Positions 4,265 to 6,502 of a DNA stretch of 6,502 nucleotides are shown here, piece after piece. A model generated the notes under the pieces. That model was not told where the DNA came from. It made no database searches and saw nothing but the letters and a program-made list of their open reading frames with translations. This DNA comes from CAZJQT01 sp964548655 (GTDB taxonomy: Bacteria; Patescibacteriota; Saccharimonadia; Saccharimonadales; CAZJQT01), in the NCBI GenBank assembly GCA_964548655.1, contig CAZJQT010000028.1, positions 1-6,502 on the forward strand. Reading direction: 5' to 3'. Every line of letters begins with the position of its first letter. Position 1 is the stretch's first letter. Position numbers and translations under genes: made by a program.

Positions 4265-4984
4265 TTAGATCTGATTAATATTGTGGTCTAGATCTTGGGC
4301 CAGCTTTATAAATTTTTTGCGTATGGCTTTTGTTTTTGTGTTGCCGGCTTGAATTGTTCGAAATAATTCATAGCTATGGTGCTTTTCCAAATTGGCTAGC
4401 TGCAGCAATTTTTCAAACGATGGCGTGCTTAGGTGTTGCTCGTGTAGTTTTAAATCTTTTAGACTGTGGGCAATAAAAAATGTCAGACCTTGTATTAGTG
4501 CCATTTCTTTGTCATGCTGAGTGACACTCAATTTTACAACTTTGAGCTTCAGTTTGACTGCCAAATCTTCAATCTTTTTTAGCTCAGTCTTGTCTGAATT
4601 TTCAGGGCAAAGTACTAACGTGTGCCCTGCCATGGATCTGCCAGCCGATTCCGGGCCAAACAAAGGGTGAGTTGCAACTGCTAGTTGGCCAGGTAAAATT
4701 GACTTGATAAGCCGCATCGGCTCTTCCTTCACAGAACATACATCTATTATTACTGTGCGCTTGCCAATCATATGTTTGATTGAATTCAGCATAGAGTCGT
4801 AGGCATCTAGCGGGATTGCCGGTATCAGGTAATCAGCCTTAACGACTTCGTCCAAGGACGCCTTCCATTTACTTGGCCGTCCGCTCGAGCTATAGACTTT
4901 TATTTTGGCGATTGGACTCAGTTTTTCTGCTAAAAATTTTCCAAAACTGCCAAAACCAATAATTCCGACCGTTTTTTTCTTCAT
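4265..4984 (-). CDS. tyrA: prephenate dehydrogenase TyrA (short form)
   Basis: TyrA enzymes oxidatively decarboxylate prephenate (or arogenate) with NAD(P) toward tyrosine. The 239-residue product begins with a Rossmann fold carrying GFGSFG (G10, G12, G15). It continues with IDVCSVK (80-86), THPLFGPES (105-113, with His106) and a helical domain with QGLTFFIAHS (165-174). No ACT regulatory domain is present, and the helical dimerisation part is short compared with family members of 280 or more residues, so feedback control by tyrosine is not evident. The ATG at 4984 overlaps the stop of the chorismate mutase gene (ATGA), so the two are translationally coupled and supply consecutive steps, chorismate to prephenate to 4-hydroxyphenylpyruvate. 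Cofactor and prephenate/arogenate preference cannot be settled here. Confidence 0.88.
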   Translation of the reverse strand: MKKKTVGIIGFGSFGKFLAEKLSPIAKIKVYSSSGRPSKWKASLDEVVKADYLIPAIPLDAYDSMLNSIKHMIGKRTVIIDVCSVKEEPMRLIKSILPGQLAVATHPLFGPESAGRSMAGHTLVLCPENSDKTELKKIEDLAVKLKLKVVKLSVTQHDKEMALIQGLTFFIAHSLKDLKLHEQHLSTPSFEKLLQLANLEKHHSYELFRTIQAGNTKTKAIRKKFIKLAQDLDHNINQI

Positions 4985-5292
4985 TTGGCTTCAACCATTG
5001 GGATATTGGCCGATTTGGCATTTTCTTGGCTTCCTACACTTTGCTTATGGATAACTGACCATATGTCTTCAACATACTCAGGTTGCATGCCTAATGTTAT
5101 TGCTTTTGTTTGCAGCCTGTCTAAGAGCTGGCGGAAGCGTTCAGGTTGATAGGCTTCAAGTCCGATGCTCTGTTTTATCAATGCGGCGCGACCAACCAAC
5201 TGCTGCCTGGCATGGAGTTTGGCAAGTATCTCGTCATCAATAATATCAATTTTATTCCGCACTTGGTTTAATTCTGTAGATTCGTTACTCAT
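4981..5292 (-). CDS. chorismate mutase, AroQ type
   Basis: Chorismate mutase rearranges chorismate to prephenate. The 103-residue all-helical product matches the AroQ class, the fold of the E. coli P-protein domain. Arg12 lies in the first long helix (VRNKIDIIDDEILAKLHARQ), with Arg29, Lys40, the ER pair at 51-52, and Gln89 near the end (KQSVGSQ), all at the spacing of E. coli residues R11, R28, K39, R51 and Q88. The last dozen residues are a non-conserved tail. The gene overlaps the upstream 92-codon gene by 8 nt and tyrA by 4 nt. In enteric bacteria the same two activities are fused in the T-protein; here they are separate but coupled. Confidence 0.9.
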   Translation of the reverse strand: MSNESTELNQVRNKIDIIDDEILAKLHARQQLVGRAALIKQSIGLEAYQPERFRQLLDRLQTKAITLGMQPEYVEDIWSVIHKQSVGSQENAKSANIPMVEAK

Positions 5293-5563
5293 GATGTTTC
5301 AAAGGTGTTTCCTTACCTATTTCCAACGGGCACTCTTCATGGCAGTCCAGGCTATAAGCGTCTACAACCATACCTTCTCCGTTGTCCTTTATGTCATGAC
5401 AAACGGTTATCGCACAGTTTCCTATGCGTGGGCAAAGTTCCTTTGCCTCAAAGCCCATTTTATAGCCGGTCATGACTGCAGCATTTAGTTCGCTCAGTTT
5501 TCTTGGCTCATTTTGCGCAGTCGTAACAGCAACACTTAAATTATCGCGATCAATTTCTAACAT
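5285..5563 (-). CDS. Cys-rich small protein, unknown function
   Basis: The 92-residue product has no membrane segment or signal peptide. Its N-terminal half may be helical (about 19-43). The second half has five cysteines and two adjacent histidines in CPRIGNC-AITVCH (44-56) and LDCHEEC (72-78). The spacing resembles a metal-binding or disulphide-bonded site, but I do not recognise the family. It sits in a tight minus-strand run: 4 nt after the stop of the upstream helical protein and overlapping the chorismate mutase start by 8 nt. The ATG at 5563 has no clear ribosome site, so re-initiation from the upstream gene is likely. The ORF is unlikely to be spurious given this packing, though its role in aromatic amino acid metabolism is not shown. 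Confidence 0.7.
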   Translation of the reverse strand: MLEIDRDNLSVAVTTAQNEPRKLSELNAAVMTGYKMGFEAKELCPRIGNCAITVCHDIKDNGEGMVVDAYSLDCHEECPLEIGKETPLKHHE

Positions 5564-5567
5564 CTAT

Positions 5568-6502
5568 TTATTTTACCATTTCAATGTGTTCAACTAGACG
5601 CGCTGAGATGCCATTGATTTTGACGTTTGCTACCGGCAAAAGTGAGTCGCTGAATTCGGGTGTCGAGAGATCGTCATCATAATAAAATGGCACATCAGCA
5701 GCCACTCTAGGTTCTAGAATTTCATGATGGTCTTCTTCTAACTTGCGTCCAATAGAAATTGTAGTGCCGCGTCGCAAGGCAGTTGCGCGTTCGTAAACGG
5801 ACGCTGAATCATGGAGCGAGTCAGCGTGAACCACAAAAGTGCCTTTACCCATTGATAGTAAACTCAAGCTACGCTTATAAGCCACACCCTGCTTGGTGAC
5901 AGTGCGCTTTCGGTCATAGTCATACTTTTCTTCAAATTGGAAGGTTTTATAGTCGCCAAGATAAATATCAAGCTTTGTATTTTCTGGTAAATTAGAAACG
6001 TCTATGCCAAAACCTTCGAAATCCTTCAATAGTTTTCTGGATTCAATCTCATTGCGCAATTTTTCTTTATCCAGCTTGGCTTTTTCATCCAGTAGCCTAT
6101 GAAGCTCCTCGTCTTTAATGGCTGCTGTAACTTCATCAATGGTTGCTTTTGCCCAGGCTGCTTCTAGCTCTTTACGGGTATCAGCTCTAAAGTTAGCTGT
6201 GCCCCTACTACCACGTACGTTTTCGGTTTCGGCTTTCTTATATTCTTTTTCTCTTGTCTGCTCTTCGGTTTTAACTTCTTTTTTGACGTCCTCCCAGACT
6301 TCATCACGCCATGTTTGTTCTAGTTCTTGCCTTGTGTCAGCACGGAAGTCTGCAAGCTTATCGGAGCTTAAGATCTCATTCCGAAGCTTAGTCACCACTA
6401 CCTGTTTATTACCTGGTTCTTCCAGCTCTGTCTTGGCTTTAGTTTTCAGATCTGCCAAGACCCCAGAATGTAGTTCAGCCCTAACATCTTCTTTGGCCTG
6501 TT
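5568..6502 (-). CDS. charged helical repeat protein, 5' end outside the window
   Basis: The reading frame is open to the right edge (QAKEDVRAELHSGVLADLK... precedes the TTG at 6458), so the true start is beyond 6502 and at least 311 residues are encoded here. The N-terminal part is highly charged and helical, with a repeated motif: FRADTRQELEQTW and FRADTRKELEAAW, and a weaker earlier copy around VRAELHSGVLADL. This suggests tandem coiled-coil units of roughly 45-60 residues. From about LLKDFEGFGIDVSN onward, the remaining 150 residues look like a globular, beta-rich domain with no family I recognise. No membrane segment is visible. It is the first visible gene of the run leading to chorismate mutase and tyrA; a scaffold or surface-associated role is possible but not shown. 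Confidence 0.8.
   Translation of the reverse strand, partial: QAKEDVRAELHSGVLADLKTKAKTELEEPGNKQVVVTKLRNEILSSDKLADFRADTRQELEQTWRDEVWEDVKKEVKTEEQTREKEYKKAETENVRGSRGTANFRADTRKELEAAWAKATIDEVTAAIKDEELHRLLDEKAKLDKEKLRNEIESRKLLKDFEGFGIDVSNLPENTKLDIYLGDYKTFQFEEKYDYDRKRTVTKQGVAYKRSLSLLSMGKGTFVVHADSLHDSASVYERATALRRGTTISIGRKLEEDHHEILEPRVAADVPFYYDDDLSTPEFSDSLLPVANVKINGISARLVEHIEMVK

Overview
The window looks like a stretch of a small bacterial genome from the Candidate Phyla Radiation (Patescibacteria), most likely a Saccharibacteria (TM7) relative. This is an inference from protein character: a short MraZ of a type I associate with Saccharibacteria, a two-membrane-segment small protein of a type I recall from many CPR genomes, tight gene packing, and promoters placed almost directly on start codons. 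TGA acts as a normal stop, so this is not a recoded Gracilibacteria/Absconditabacteria genome. All nine protein genes lie on the minus strand.

From right to left (the direction of transcription): a 5'-partial helical repeat protein (5568-6502), a Cys-rich 92-residue unknown (5285-5563), an AroQ-type chorismate mutase (4981-5292) and prephenate dehydrogenase TyrA (4265-4984) form a compact run with 4- to 8-base overlaps or 4-base gaps. A new promoter seems to start a second unit: a small two-TM protein (3991-4248) overlapping a NYN/LabA-type RNase-like protein (3419-4009). Then come a VOC-fold protein (2805-3185), a GH1 beta-glycosidase (1315-2589), a small single-TM protein (878-1279) and the transcription factor MraZ (269-628), which normally opens the division and cell-wall cluster; that cluster is presumably beyond the left edge.

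The main discovery is a family of structured RNAs. Three intergenic elements, at 56-223 (minus sense), 2632-2799 (plus sense) and 3283-3450 (plus sense), are each exactly 168 nt from the first to the last base of a closing helix. They share a conserved core and fold the same way: closing helix P1, a long helix P3 enclosing a small hairpin and hairpin P5, a CCAA-containing linker, and a two-part hairpin P7 ending in a 7-bp stem with a 5-nt CU-rich loop. The helices differ in sequence but keep pairing, and wobble pairs fix the sense strand. Each element sits at the 3' end of a gene; the one at 3283-3450 overlaps the last ten codons of the NYN gene. I do not recognise this family.

Regulatory features include phased AGTGGG repeats in the mraZ promoter, which fit MraZ autoregulation, and three promoters whose -10 boxes lie 6-9 nt from a start codon, implying leaderless or nearly leaderless mRNAs.
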